DNA of 64,000 nucleotides, taken from NCBI GenBank assembly GCA_035411425.1, contig DAONSX010000005.1:1-64000 (forward strand), in the 5' to 3' direction. A program made the translations under genes and the position numbers. Positions 39,094-46,856 of this stretch are shown here, piece by piece (position 1 is the stretch's first letter; each line of letters begins with the position of its first letter). The DNA comes from TTA-H9 sp002071415. Lineage in GTDB: Bacteria; Bacteroidota; Bacteroidia; Bacteroidales; TTA-H9. The notes under the pieces are model-generated. The model searched no databases, had not been told where the DNA came from, and saw only the letters and a program-made list of their open reading frames with translations.

Positions 39094-39966
39094 ATGTCGT
39101 TTAGAATTATCGTTCTTGCCAAACAGGTACCCGATACCCGTAATGTAGGCAAAGATGCTATGAAAGCTGATGGAACCGTCAACAGGGCGGCACTTCCAGC
39201 TATTTTCAATCCCGATGATTTGAATGCACTCGAAATGGCCCTTAAGATCAAAGATCAGATGGTGGATGCCGAAGTGATTATCGTAACCATGGGTCCATCT
39301 CGAGCGGCCGAAATTATTCGTGAAGCGCTTTACCGCGGTGCCGACCGAGGATATCTGGTAACCGATCGCAAATTTGCCGGCAGCGATACTCTGGCTACTT
39401 CCTATACACTTTCGCTTGCCATCAGAAAACTCGAACCTTTTCATCTTCTCATTACGGGCCGGCAGGCCATCGATGGGGATACCGCACAAGTGGGTCCTCA
39501 AACCGCCGAAAAACTTGGCATACCTCAAATTACTTATGTTGAAGAACTGATTTCTATCGATTTACAGCAAGTTGTCGTAAAACGCAGATTAGAGCAGGGA
39601 GTCGAAACAGTAAAGTCGCCTTTGCCGGTTTGCATTACGGTACATGGCTCAGCACCTGCCTGCCGACCACGGAATGCCAAATTGCTGATGAAGTTCAAAC
39701 ATGCTCGTACATATACCGAACTTCAGGAAGAAACCCGCGACTATACCCAATTGCGCTTCGAAAAGCCTTATCTCGATATCGAAGAATTGTCGGGCGATGC
39801 TCTTGAAGCCGATGAAGAAAAAATAGGACTGGCAGGTTCACCTACCAAAGTAAAGAAAATCGAAAATGTCGTATTTCAGCATAAAGAATCAAAAATTCTG
39901 AACAACAGCGATCAGGATATAGAATGGTTAGTACGACAGCTGATTCAGAACCATATTATTGGATAA
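39094..39966 (+). CDS. etfB: Electron transfer flavoprotein beta subunit
   Basis: About 290 residues from ATG 39094 (MSFRIIVLAKQVPDTRN). The family signatures are FNPDDLNALEMALKIKD and the nucleotide loop ITGRQAIDGDTAQVGPQTAE. With EtfA it carries electrons between an acyl-CoA dehydrogenase and a quinone or ferredoxin/NAD partner. First gene of etfB-etfA-acyl-CoA dehydrogenase, 3 bases before etfA. Whether it bifurcates electrons cannot be decided here. Confidence 0.94.
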   Translation: MSFRIIVLAKQVPDTRNVGKDAMKADGTVNRAALPAIFNPDDLNALEMALKIKDQMVDAEVIIVTMGPSRAAEIIREALYRGADRGYLVTDRKFAGSDTLATSYTLSLAIRKLEPFHLLITGRQAIDGDTAQVGPQTAEKLGIPQITYVEELISIDLQQVVVKRRLEQGVETVKSPLPVCITVHGSAPACRPRNAKLLMKFKHARTYTELQEETRDYTQLRFEKPYLDIEELSGDALEADEEKIGLAGSPTKVKKIENVVFQHKESKILNNSDQDIEWLVRQLIQNHIIG

Positions 39967-39969
39967 TGT

Positions 39970-41019
39970 TTGCCTTACAATTTAAAAGAAAGTCTTGTGA
40001 ATAACGTATTTGTATATTGCGAAATCAACGAAGAAGGCCATATAGCCGAAGTGAGCCTCGAACTGTTATCGAAAGGCCGTAGGCTGGCCAACAAACTGAA
40101 TGTCGAATTGGAAGCCCTGGCTATAGGATATCGACTCGAAAATATTGCAGATGAGGTTTTTACTTATGGAGTCAATATCCTTCATTTAGCCGACGATAAA
40201 AGGCTATTTCCATATTTGACCCTTCCGCATGCTTCTATTGTAACTGGAATTTTCAAAGAAGAACAGCCACAGATTGCGTTATTTGGTGCTACCTCCATTG
40301 GCCGCGACCTTGCACCACGCGTGGCCTCTGCATTGAGATGCGGACTTACTGCGGATTGTACGAGCCTTGAAATAGGCAACCATACTGAACTAAAAAGCAA
40401 TAAGGTATATCAGAATCTTCTCTACCAGATTCGGCCGGCTTTTGGGGGTAATATTATTGCAACAATTGTTAACCCTGATACACGGCCTCAAATGGCCACT
40501 GTTCGTGATGGAGTCATGAAGAAGGAACCTCTTCCATCGCCATTCTCTGGAAAAATAAATCATGTGGAGGTACAAAAGTATTTATCCGATGTCGACTTTG
40601 TTGTCCAGATCATTGATCGTCATATCGAACAACGAAAGGTGAATCTGAAGGGTGCTCAAATCATTGTTTCGGGTGGCTATGGAGTGGGTACGCCCGAAAA
40701 TTTTAAGTTGCTTTATGAATTAGCCGAGACCATTGGAGCTGAGGTAGGTGCTTCCCGTGCTGCTGTGGATGCCGGACTGGCCGATCATGAACGCCAGATT
40801 GGACAAACCGGTGTTACTGTTCAACCTAAATTGTATATAGCCTGTGGAATATCGGGCGCAATTCAGCACCGAGCAGGCATGGATAAAAGCGCTCAAATCA
40901 TTTCTATCAATAAGGATCCCAATGCCCCTATCAATCAAATTGCCGATTATACCATCATAGGCGATGTGGCTGAAATCATTCCTAAATTTATCCATTTTTA
41001 TAAACTCAACTCGAAGTAA
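39970..41019 (+). CDS. etfA: Electron transfer flavoprotein alpha subunit
   Basis: About 340-349 residues. The C-terminal FAD domain is clear: SGGYGVGTPENFKLL, GASRAAVDAGLADHERQIGQ, and SGAIQHRAGMDKS followed by INKDPNAPI. No ATG lies near the start. TTG 39970 gives the longest form and GTG 39997 (reading NNVFVYCEI after it) fits the usual N-terminus better. Both are non-ATG starts placed right after the etfB stop, which suggests translational coupling. Forms the Etf dimer with EtfB. Confidence 0.92.
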   Translation: MPYNLKESLVNNVFVYCEINEEGHIAEVSLELLSKGRRLANKLNVELEALAIGYRLENIADEVFTYGVNILHLADDKRLFPYLTLPHASIVTGIFKEEQPQIALFGATSIGRDLAPRVASALRCGLTADCTSLEIGNHTELKSNKVYQNLLYQIRPAFGGNIIATIVNPDTRPQMATVRDGVMKKEPLPSPFSGKINHVEVQKYLSDVDFVVQIIDRHIEQRKVNLKGAQIIVSGGYGVGTPENFKLLYELAETIGAEVGASRAAVDAGLADHERQIGQTGVTVQPKLYIACGISGAIQHRAGMDKSAQIISINKDPNAPINQIADYTIIGDVAEIIPKFIHFYKLNSK

Positions 41020-41032
41020 TAATTAATATATC

Positions 41033-42736
41033 ATGGCAAATTTTTATACCGACAACAAGTCCCTTAAATTTTATCTTTCCCATCCTTTGATGCCGAAAAT
41101 CATTAGTTTAAGAGAATTCGACTATACTGAAAAGAACGAGTATGATTATGCCCCTATTGATTTCGAAGATGCGCTCGATAGTTATGATAAGGTGCTGGAG
41201 ATTATTGGGGAGATTAGTGGCGATATTATTGCAGTGAATGCCGATGATGTGGATAAAGAAGGTCCGCATCTTGTGAATAATGAAGTAGTATATGCAAGAG
41301 GAACTCAGGAAAATTTGGAAGCTATCAAAAATGCAGGATTATTTGGAATTTCACTGCCCCGAAAGTATGGTGGTTTGAATTTTTCTATTGTTCCCTATGT
41401 GATGTCGGCCGAAATAGTTTCACGTGCCGATGCCAGTTTTTCGAATATATGGGGTTTACAGGACTGTGCCGAAACCATTCATGAGTTTGCCTCAGAAGAG
41501 ATCAAGAATGAGTTTCTACCTCGATTTCCTAGAGGTGCTACTGCGGCTATGGCTTTGACCGAACCCGATGCCGGCAGTGATCTTCAGGCAGTCCAGCTCA
41601 AGGCAACGCCCAATCAGGATGGTAAAACTTGGCGATTGAATGGGGTGAAACGCTTTATTACCAATGGAGATGCCGACATATCTCTGGTTTTGGCTCGCTC
41701 GGAAGAGAATACTACCGATGCCAGAGGCCTTTCCTTGTTTTTGTATGATAGAAATTCGAAAGCAGTTACCATTCGCAGAATCGAGAACAAACTTGGGATA
41801 AAAGGTTCACCTACCTGTGAGCTCGTATTTCGAGATGCTCCAGCTTTATTGGTAGGGGAGAGGAAATTGGGCCTCATCAAATACGTAATTGCCCTGATGA
41901 ATTCGGCTCGTCTGGGTGTGGGAGCCCAATCTGTAGGCATAGCCGAGGCAGCTTACCGCGAAGCATTGAAATATGCCAACGAACGCGAACAATTTGGCAA
42001 GGCAATCGTCAATTACCCAGCAATATACGAAATGCTTATACGCATGAAGGTAAAAATCGATGCCATGCGCTCCTTACTTTACGAAACCGCCCGATTTGTC
42101 GATATTAACAAATCATATAACATAGCTGCCGAAAAAAGAAAACTCGAGCCTAACGAGCGCAATGAGCAAAAGTATTATCAGAAAATGGCCGATATGTACA
42201 CACCTCTATTGAAGCTTATTTCAAGCGAATACTGTAACCAGATCGTTTATGATGCTCTCCAGATACATGGTGGACCTGGATTTATGAAGGATTTCCCCGT
42301 AGAGCGCCTATACCGGGATGCCAGAATTACTAGCATTTATGAAGGAACATCACAGTTACAGGTAGTAGCCGCCATTAGAGGCGTTACAACTGGATTTTAT
42401 CTTAAAGCAATACAAGATTATGATTCGCAGATAATCATTCCAGAAGAGTATTTGAAAAAGTCGCTTCAATTGATGACCCAACAATATAAAGAAACAGTTG
42501 ACAAGGTTAATACTGAAAAAGATAGTGAAATTGTTGAATTTCACTCCCGCAGATTGGTAGAAATGGCAGGAAACATTATCTTGGGTTATCTCCTTTTGCT
42601 CGATTCTCAGCGAAATCCTGAATTCTTGAAATCTGCTCGGATTTTCATCGAAAATGCCAAATCAGAAAACCAAAGCATGCATGAATATATCATGAATTTT
42701 AACGATCGCGAGATAGATAATTTCAAATTCATTTAG
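41033..42736 (+). CDS. Acyl-CoA dehydrogenase
   Basis: 567 residues, longer than the usual 380 because of an N-terminal extension and a C-terminal helical domain, as in several Bacteroidota members. The FAD/substrate motifs are ALTEPDAGSDLQAVQ and GVKRFITNGDADI. The catalytic base is E437 in SIYEGTSQLQ. HGGPGFMKDFPVERLYRDAR is typical. It oxidises an acyl-CoA and passes electrons to the Etf encoded just upstream (13-base gap). Substrate chain length is unknown; amino-acid or butyrate-type fermentation is plausible. Confidence 0.92.
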   Translation: MANFYTDNKSLKFYLSHPLMPKIISLREFDYTEKNEYDYAPIDFEDALDSYDKVLEIIGEISGDIIAVNADDVDKEGPHLVNNEVVYARGTQENLEAIKNAGLFGISLPRKYGGLNFSIVPYVMSAEIVSRADASFSNIWGLQDCAETIHEFASEEIKNEFLPRFPRGATAAMALTEPDAGSDLQAVQLKATPNQDGKTWRLNGVKRFITNGDADISLVLARSEENTTDARGLSLFLYDRNSKAVTIRRIENKLGIKGSPTCELVFRDAPALLVGERKLGLIKYVIALMNSARLGVGAQSVGIAEAAYREALKYANEREQFGKAIVNYPAIYEMLIRMKVKIDAMRSLLYETARFVDINKSYNIAAEKRKLEPNERNEQKYYQKMADMYTPLLKLISSEYCNQIVYDALQIHGGPGFMKDFPVERLYRDARITSIYEGTSQLQVVAAIRGVTTGFYLKAIQDYDSQIIIPEEYLKKSLQLMTQQYKETVDKVNTEKDSEIVEFHSRRLVEMAGNIILGYLLLLDSQRNPEFLKSARIFIENAKSENQSMHEYIMNFNDREIDNFKFI

Positions 42737-42899
42737 CAAAAGTTTTCCAGTAAGGGCAATATATCTTTACAGAAACGATATGCAATGAATGTCGCAGCAA
42801 GGCTGAGAGTTCAGAGGTTCTGTTCCTTTGAAAACTTTGTTACGACCGACCACTCCTTTTCATTTGTATTATGATTTTAAAAACGGACAATAATATGTT

Positions 42900-42915
42900 G
42901 ACATTTGCAAATGTC
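42900..42915. repeat. Perfect 16-base palindrome
   Basis: GACATTTGCAAATGTC is self-complementary over all 16 bases. It lies in the 299-base space between the convergent acyl-CoA dehydrogenase and ppsR genes. No T-tract follows, so it is not an ordinary terminator; it could be a protein-binding site. The rest of the spacer shows nothing else. Confidence 0.6.
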
Positions 42916-43035
42916 TTGCGATTTGTAAACAAGTTTGATTTCGATACTTTGATTTATTGCCGAATTTTCAGTAGCTTTACTCTGGGGATAGCTTTTGTGA
43001 TGTAAGGGATAGAAGTTTTTCAGAAGAGTCTGAAG

Positions 43036-43857
43036 TTAAAAGGGATGGTTGTTATGGTGTTGCCTGATAAAAGACAGGATTTCTATCGAAATTTCTTCGA
43101 TAGATTTATGGCTGATATGAATAATATGCCACAAGGGCTGTTTGCGATAGATAGTGTGCGCCCATGCCAATTCCTTTTTCACATAATCGAACGAGGCATA
43201 GTTTTCGGCATATCCATTTAGAATTTCCACACGTGTCTGACGTAATTTGCTCAACTCGAGAGCGGAAGTGGTCAATGCGAAAACACGATGTGGAGGAATA
43301 CGGAACAGTTCTTCGGGTGGTTCTATATCGAGAACGATAGGGACATTGGCAACAAACCAGCCTTTGTACGCCAGATAAATACTCAAAGGGGTCTTGAATG
43401 AGCGGCTGACGCCAACAAGCACAATTTCGGCTTTCGACAATTCCTCGATACGCAAACCGTCATCATGCGTAAAAGCAAACTGCACAGCATCGATTCTTCT
43501 AAAATATTCTTTATTCATTTGTTGATAGAGTCCTGGTGTGCCAGCTGGCTGACGCTCGAAATGAGCCGAGAGTTTCATAAGTAGAGGCCCCATCAGATCA
43601 ACTGTTTCTATGATATAATGCCTGCAGATAGTTTGCATGTAATGTCGGGTTTGTTCTCCCACAAGACTATAAATAATAAGAGCTTCCTCTTTTGATGCCT
43701 TTTCCACAATCTGGTCGATCTGCTGCGAAGTCCTTACATCCGGAAATAATTCAATCTTTGTCTCATCTTTCATTTCCTGAAACTGAACCATGGCAGCTTC
43801 CAAGGCATAACTCGCCGTGCGGCCAGTCCCATCCGACAAGATGTATATCTTTCTCAT
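43036..43857 (-). CDS. ppsR: PEP synthase / PPDK regulatory kinase-phosphorylase
   Basis: 273 residues of the DUF299 family. Such proteins both phosphorylate (using ADP) and dephosphorylate a threonine on phosphoenolpyruvate synthase or pyruvate phosphate dikinase. The N-terminus YILSDGTGRTASYALEAA and the P-loop GVSRSFKT at 149-156 are diagnostic. The target enzyme is not in this window. The gene sits alone, divergent from nothing close and 123 bases after smpB on the same strand. Confidence 0.93.
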   Translation of the reverse strand: MRKIYILSDGTGRTASYALEAAMVQFQEMKDETKIELFPDVRTSQQIDQIVEKASKEEALIIYSLVGEQTRHYMQTICRHYIIETVDLMGPLLMKLSAHFERQPAGTPGLYQQMNKEYFRRIDAVQFAFTHDDGLRIEELSKAEIVLVGVSRSFKTPLSIYLAYKGWFVANVPIVLDIEPPEELFRIPPHRVFALTTSALELSKLRQTRVEILNGYAENYASFDYVKKELAWAHTIYRKQPLWHIIHISHKSIEEISIEILSFIRQHHNNHPF

Positions 43858-43980
43858 AGAGGTCTAATATTATTGGTTTATCCTTAAATATCCGATAATT
43901 TTCGAGATTTTTACCGATTCAAAGCAGAGAAATTAGATTTTTTGAGAATGGGTATTGTGTTTAGAGAAAAACAATACAAA

Positions 43981-44436
43981 TCAATAATTCTCGAAGCGTT
44001 CCATATCGCGTTTCTGGTCTTTTTGTTTAATGCTTTCTCGTTTGTCATAGCTATGTTTTCCCTTGGCCAGAGCAATTTCGAGTTTTGCATAACCTTTTTC
44101 ATTGATGAATAAACGTATCGGAATGATGGTAAAACCTTTCTCTTTTACCTTGGTTTGCAAGCGTTTGAGTTCTCTTTTTGTCAGCAATAATTTTCTATGG
44201 CGTTTAGGATCGTGATTATAATGTGTACCTAATTCATATTCGGAAATGTGCATGTTCAGAACAAATAATTCATTTCCTATGAAGCTACAATAAGCATCGG
44301 TGAGATTGACCTTGCCAGCTCTGATGGATTTGATTTCCGTTCCTGTAAGCTGTATACCAGCCACATAGGTTTCTATCAGGAAATATTCGAATCCAGCTTT
44401 TCGGTTTTTAATATTTATGTCGGATTTTCTTCTCAT
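43981..44436 (-). CDS. smpB: SsrA-binding protein SmpB
   Basis: About 151 residues from ATG 44436 (MRRKSDINIKNRKAGFEY). It binds tmRNA and rescues stalled ribosomes. Typical segments are FLIETYVAGIQLTGTEIKS, the AYCSFIGNELFVLNMHISEY strand region, and the basic tail KRESIKQKDQKRDMER that enters the decoding centre. The longer start at 44493 is rejected because the -7 box TAATTTTG at 44450-44443 lies inside it. With the box only 6 bases from the ATG, the mRNA is probably leaderless or nearly so. ssrA itself is not seen in the window. Confidence 0.95.
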   Translation of the reverse strand: MRRKSDINIKNRKAGFEYFLIETYVAGIQLTGTEIKSIRAGKVNLTDAYCSFIGNELFVLNMHISEYELGTHYNHDPKRHRKLLLTKRELKRLQTKVKEKGFTIIPIRLFINEKGYAKLEIALAKGKHSYDKRESIKQKDQKRDMERFENY

Positions 44437-44442
44437 TCCTTG

Positions 44443-44450
44443 CAAAATTA
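44443..44450 (-). promoter_or_regulatory. -7 box for smpB, almost abutting the start codon
   Basis: The minus strand reads TAATTTTG (TAnnTTTG); its last base is 6 bases before the ATG at 44436. Confidence 0.6.
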
Positions 44451-44522
44451 TCCAAAATGCCGTTATTACGTTTTTTCCAGAAATAAAAAGCAAAGAGGAA
44501 TTGTCGAACTAATTTTTCTTCA

Positions 44523-44530
44523 TAGATTTG
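44523..44530 (+). promoter_or_regulatory. -7 box upstream of the carbamate kinase gene
   Basis: TAGATTTG fits TAnnTTTG, 141 bases before the ATG at 44672. It is divergent from the smpB promoter 73 bases away. Confidence 0.4.
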
Positions 44531-44671
44531 CAGTCGATTTTTAAAATCGATTCATTAGCTGTAAGCATTGAGCAAGGACAAAATTTCGGCCCTTGTTTTT
44601 TTGTTTTCAGCATCGAGTACAATAGCAAATCATCAGTTATTGTTCAATTTATTTTGCGAAAAAGTCATTTT

Positions 44672-45616
44672 ATGGATAAACTTGCAGTAATAGCCTTTGG
44701 AGGCAATGCTCTTCTACGAGGAGATCAAAAGGGAACCATTGATGAGCAGGAAGCCAATGTATATGAAACCTGTACATATTTAGTGCCTCTCATCAAGCAG
44801 GGATATAATTTTGTGATTGGGCATGGCAATGGGCCGCAAGTGGGGAATGTTATTCTTCAACATCAAGCGGGAGAAAAGATGTTTGGTATCCCAGCCCAGC
44901 CCATTGATTTTTGTGTGGCTGAAACTCAAGGATCTATCGGATATATGATAGAACAGCAATTACGCAATGTTCTCATCGAGGAGCACCTCGAGCGAGATAT
45001 TTTGACCATCATTACCGAAGTAATTGTAGATAAGGATGATCCGGCTTTTCATAACCCTACGAAACCCGTTGGGCCGTTTTATTCGAAAGAGGAGGCCGAT
45101 AAGATAGCAGCCGAAACCAGTGCAAAATTTCATGAAGATCCTCGGGGGAGAGGCTGGCGTAAGGTTGTAGCTTCGCCCATGCCTCTGCAAATCAACAATG
45201 TAAAATCGATCGAAAAGCTAGCACGTGACGGCCAGATTATTATTGCGGTGGGTGGAGGAGGCATTCCGGTTTTTTGGGTTCATTCCAATAAGCTTCAAGG
45301 AATCGATGCCGTAATCGACAAAGATCTAGCTTCTTCATTACTCGCTGTTGAAATTAAAGCCGATATATTTATTATTTTAACCGATATTCCTAAGGTATAT
45401 ATCAATTTTCATAAACCTGATGAAAAGGCTCTGGATAGGATGAGCATAACCGAAGCAAGAAGATACCTTTCTGATAATCAATTTTCGGAAGGAAGTATGG
45501 CGCCAAAAGTAAGAGCCTGCATCAAGTTTGTCGAAAAATCAGGAAAAGAAGCCTTGATTACTATGGCCAGTGAACTTGGTAAACCTGGTGCCGGAACAAT
45601 TATTTATGCTGAATAA
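44672..45616 (+). CDS. arcC: Carbamate kinase
   Basis: 314 residues from ATG 44672 (MDKLAVIAFGGNALLRG); the 48 upstream codons are a non-conserved extension. The enzyme makes ATP from carbamoyl phosphate and ADP. GGNALL, IGHGNGPQVGN, AVGGGGIPV and the late SEGSMAPKVRAC segment are family hallmarks. It is followed 35 bases later by ornithine carbamoyltransferase. That gives the last two steps of the arginine deiminase route (or citrulline fermentation). No arginine deiminase is in the window. Confidence 0.95.
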   Translation: MDKLAVIAFGGNALLRGDQKGTIDEQEANVYETCTYLVPLIKQGYNFVIGHGNGPQVGNVILQHQAGEKMFGIPAQPIDFCVAETQGSIGYMIEQQLRNVLIEEHLERDILTIITEVIVDKDDPAFHNPTKPVGPFYSKEEADKIAAETSAKFHEDPRGRGWRKVVASPMPLQINNVKSIEKLARDGQIIIAVGGGGIPVFWVHSNKLQGIDAVIDKDLASSLLAVEIKADIFIILTDIPKVYINFHKPDEKALDRMSITEARRYLSDNQFSEGSMAPKVRACIKFVEKSGKEALITMASELGKPGAGTIIYAE

Positions 45617-45638
45617 ATTATCAACCATCAAAATAAAA

Positions 45639-45644
45639 AGGAGA
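45639..45644 (+). promoter_or_regulatory. Strong Shine-Dalgarno before ornithine carbamoyltransferase
   Basis: AAGGAG sits 7 bases before the ATG at 45652, inside AAGGAGATATACGTATG. This is unusual here, where almost no gene shows such a site, and is nearly the phage T7 gene 10 leader core. Confidence 0.6.
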
Positions 45645-45651
45645 TATACGT

Positions 45652-46653
45652 ATGGCATTCAATTTAAGAAATCGCAGTTTTTTGAAACTTCTCGATTTTA
45701 CATCTGAAGAAATCAAATATTTGCTTGGTCTTTCAAAGGAGCTGAAGAAGGCGAAATATACCGGCACAGAGCATCAGCGCTTGAAAGGGAAGAATATTGT
45801 GTTGTTGTTCGAAAAGGATTCTACACGAACGCGTTGTGCATTTGAAGTGGCCGCGCTGGATCAGGGAGCACATGTTACCTATATTGGGCCTTCGGGCTCT
45901 CAAATGGGGAAAAAAGAATCTATGAAAGACACGGCAAGAGTTTTAGGCAGAATATATGACGGAATAGAATACCGGGGATATGCACAGGAAATCGTGGAAA
46001 CTCTGGCAAGATATTCGGGAGTTCCGGTTTGGAATGGTTTGACCAATGAATTTCATCCCACTCAGGTTCTGGCCGACCTTCTCACTATGATGGAGCATTG
46101 CGACAAGCCATTGAATAAAATTTCGTTTGCTTATTGTGGAGATGCCAGAAATAATATGGGTAATTCGCTCATGGTAGGAGCAGCCAAAATGGGAATGGAT
46201 TTCAGGGCAGTAGCGCCTAAAAAATTGTGGCAGAATGAAGAATTGACAGACATTTGTCGTAAAATTGCCGAGGAAACCGGTGCCCGAATCACGCTGACCG
46301 AAAATGTGGATGAAGGCGTAAAAGGAGTAGATTTTCTCTATACAGATGTTTGGGTCTCGATGGGTGAACCTGCTGAAGCTTGGGCCGAACGTATTCATTT
46401 GTTGAAACCATATCAAGTTAACAGGGAATTAGTGAGGAAAACAGGTAATCCTCAGGTAAAATTTTTACATTGCCTTCCTTCGTTTCATAACCGTGAGACG
46501 AGTATAGGTGAAGAAATTTATCAGAAATTTGGTCTGGAAAGCATGGAGGTTACCGATGAAATATTCGAATCGCCCATGTCATTGGTTTTTGATGAAGCCG
46601 AAAATCGTCTTCATACGATAAAAGCAGTTATGGTAGCTACTTTAGGAGCTTAG
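45652..46653 (+). CDS. argF: Ornithine carbamoyltransferase
   Basis: 333 residues. Carbamoyl phosphate loop STRTR at 57-61, HPTQ at 135-138 and the ornithine/catalytic motif HCLPSFH at 273-279 (A changed to S in the common HCLPAFH). It converts ornithine plus carbamoyl phosphate to citrulline or the reverse. Pairing with carbamate kinase favours a catabolic (arcB-like) role, but the same enzyme can serve arginine synthesis. Ends at the terminator at 46718. Confidence 0.94.
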   Translation: MAFNLRNRSFLKLLDFTSEEIKYLLGLSKELKKAKYTGTEHQRLKGKNIVLLFEKDSTRTRCAFEVAALDQGAHVTYIGPSGSQMGKKESMKDTARVLGRIYDGIEYRGYAQEIVETLARYSGVPVWNGLTNEFHPTQVLADLLTMMEHCDKPLNKISFAYCGDARNNMGNSLMVGAAKMGMDFRAVAPKKLWQNEELTDICRKIAEETGARITLTENVDEGVKGVDFLYTDVWVSMGEPAEAWAERIHLLKPYQVNRELVRKTGNPQVKFLHCLPSFHNRETSIGEEIYQKFGLESMEVTDEIFESPMSLVFDEAENRLHTIKAVMVATLGA

Positions 46654-46717
46654 TAATACGTCACTAACCAAAACAGGAAGCAGTATCTTCGTTTTTTCGA
46701 CGAGCTTCGATGATTTA

Positions 46718-46758
46718 AAAGAAAACCGGATCGCATAATAGGCGAGCCGGTTTTCTTT
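46718..46758 (+). terminator. Terminator of the carbamate kinase-OTC operon
   Basis: AAAGAAAACCGG (46718-46729) and CCGGTTTTCTTT (46747-46758) form a 12-base stem; TCGC/GCGA inside the loop pair as well. Confidence 0.8.
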
Positions 46759-46805
46759 AGGGATATAAATTTCTGATGATTGAGGGGGATGGGGTTGTAG
46801 AAGAT

Positions 46806-46830
46806 GCGGCCGCCACGCAGTGGCGGCCGC
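46806..46830. repeat. GC-rich perfect hairpin with two NotI-type sites
   Basis: GCGGCCGCCAC, loop GCA, then GTGGCGGCCGC: an 11-base perfect stem that is all but two bases G/C, in strongly AT-rich surroundings. Each arm contains GCGGCCGC. It lies between the convergent OTC and C10 protease genes, 26 bases after the protease stop, without a T-tract. It may end the protease transcript or be a mobile palindromic unit. Confidence 0.7.
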
Positions 46831-46856
46831 AAAAGAAACTATAATTCAGACTTCCC

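Noticed and set aside
42770..42830. CTGAGA-like motif suggesting a TPP riboswitch
   Set aside because: The second conserved half (ACCTGATCTGG-type) and the thi-gene context are absent, and the region is downstream of both neighbouring genes.
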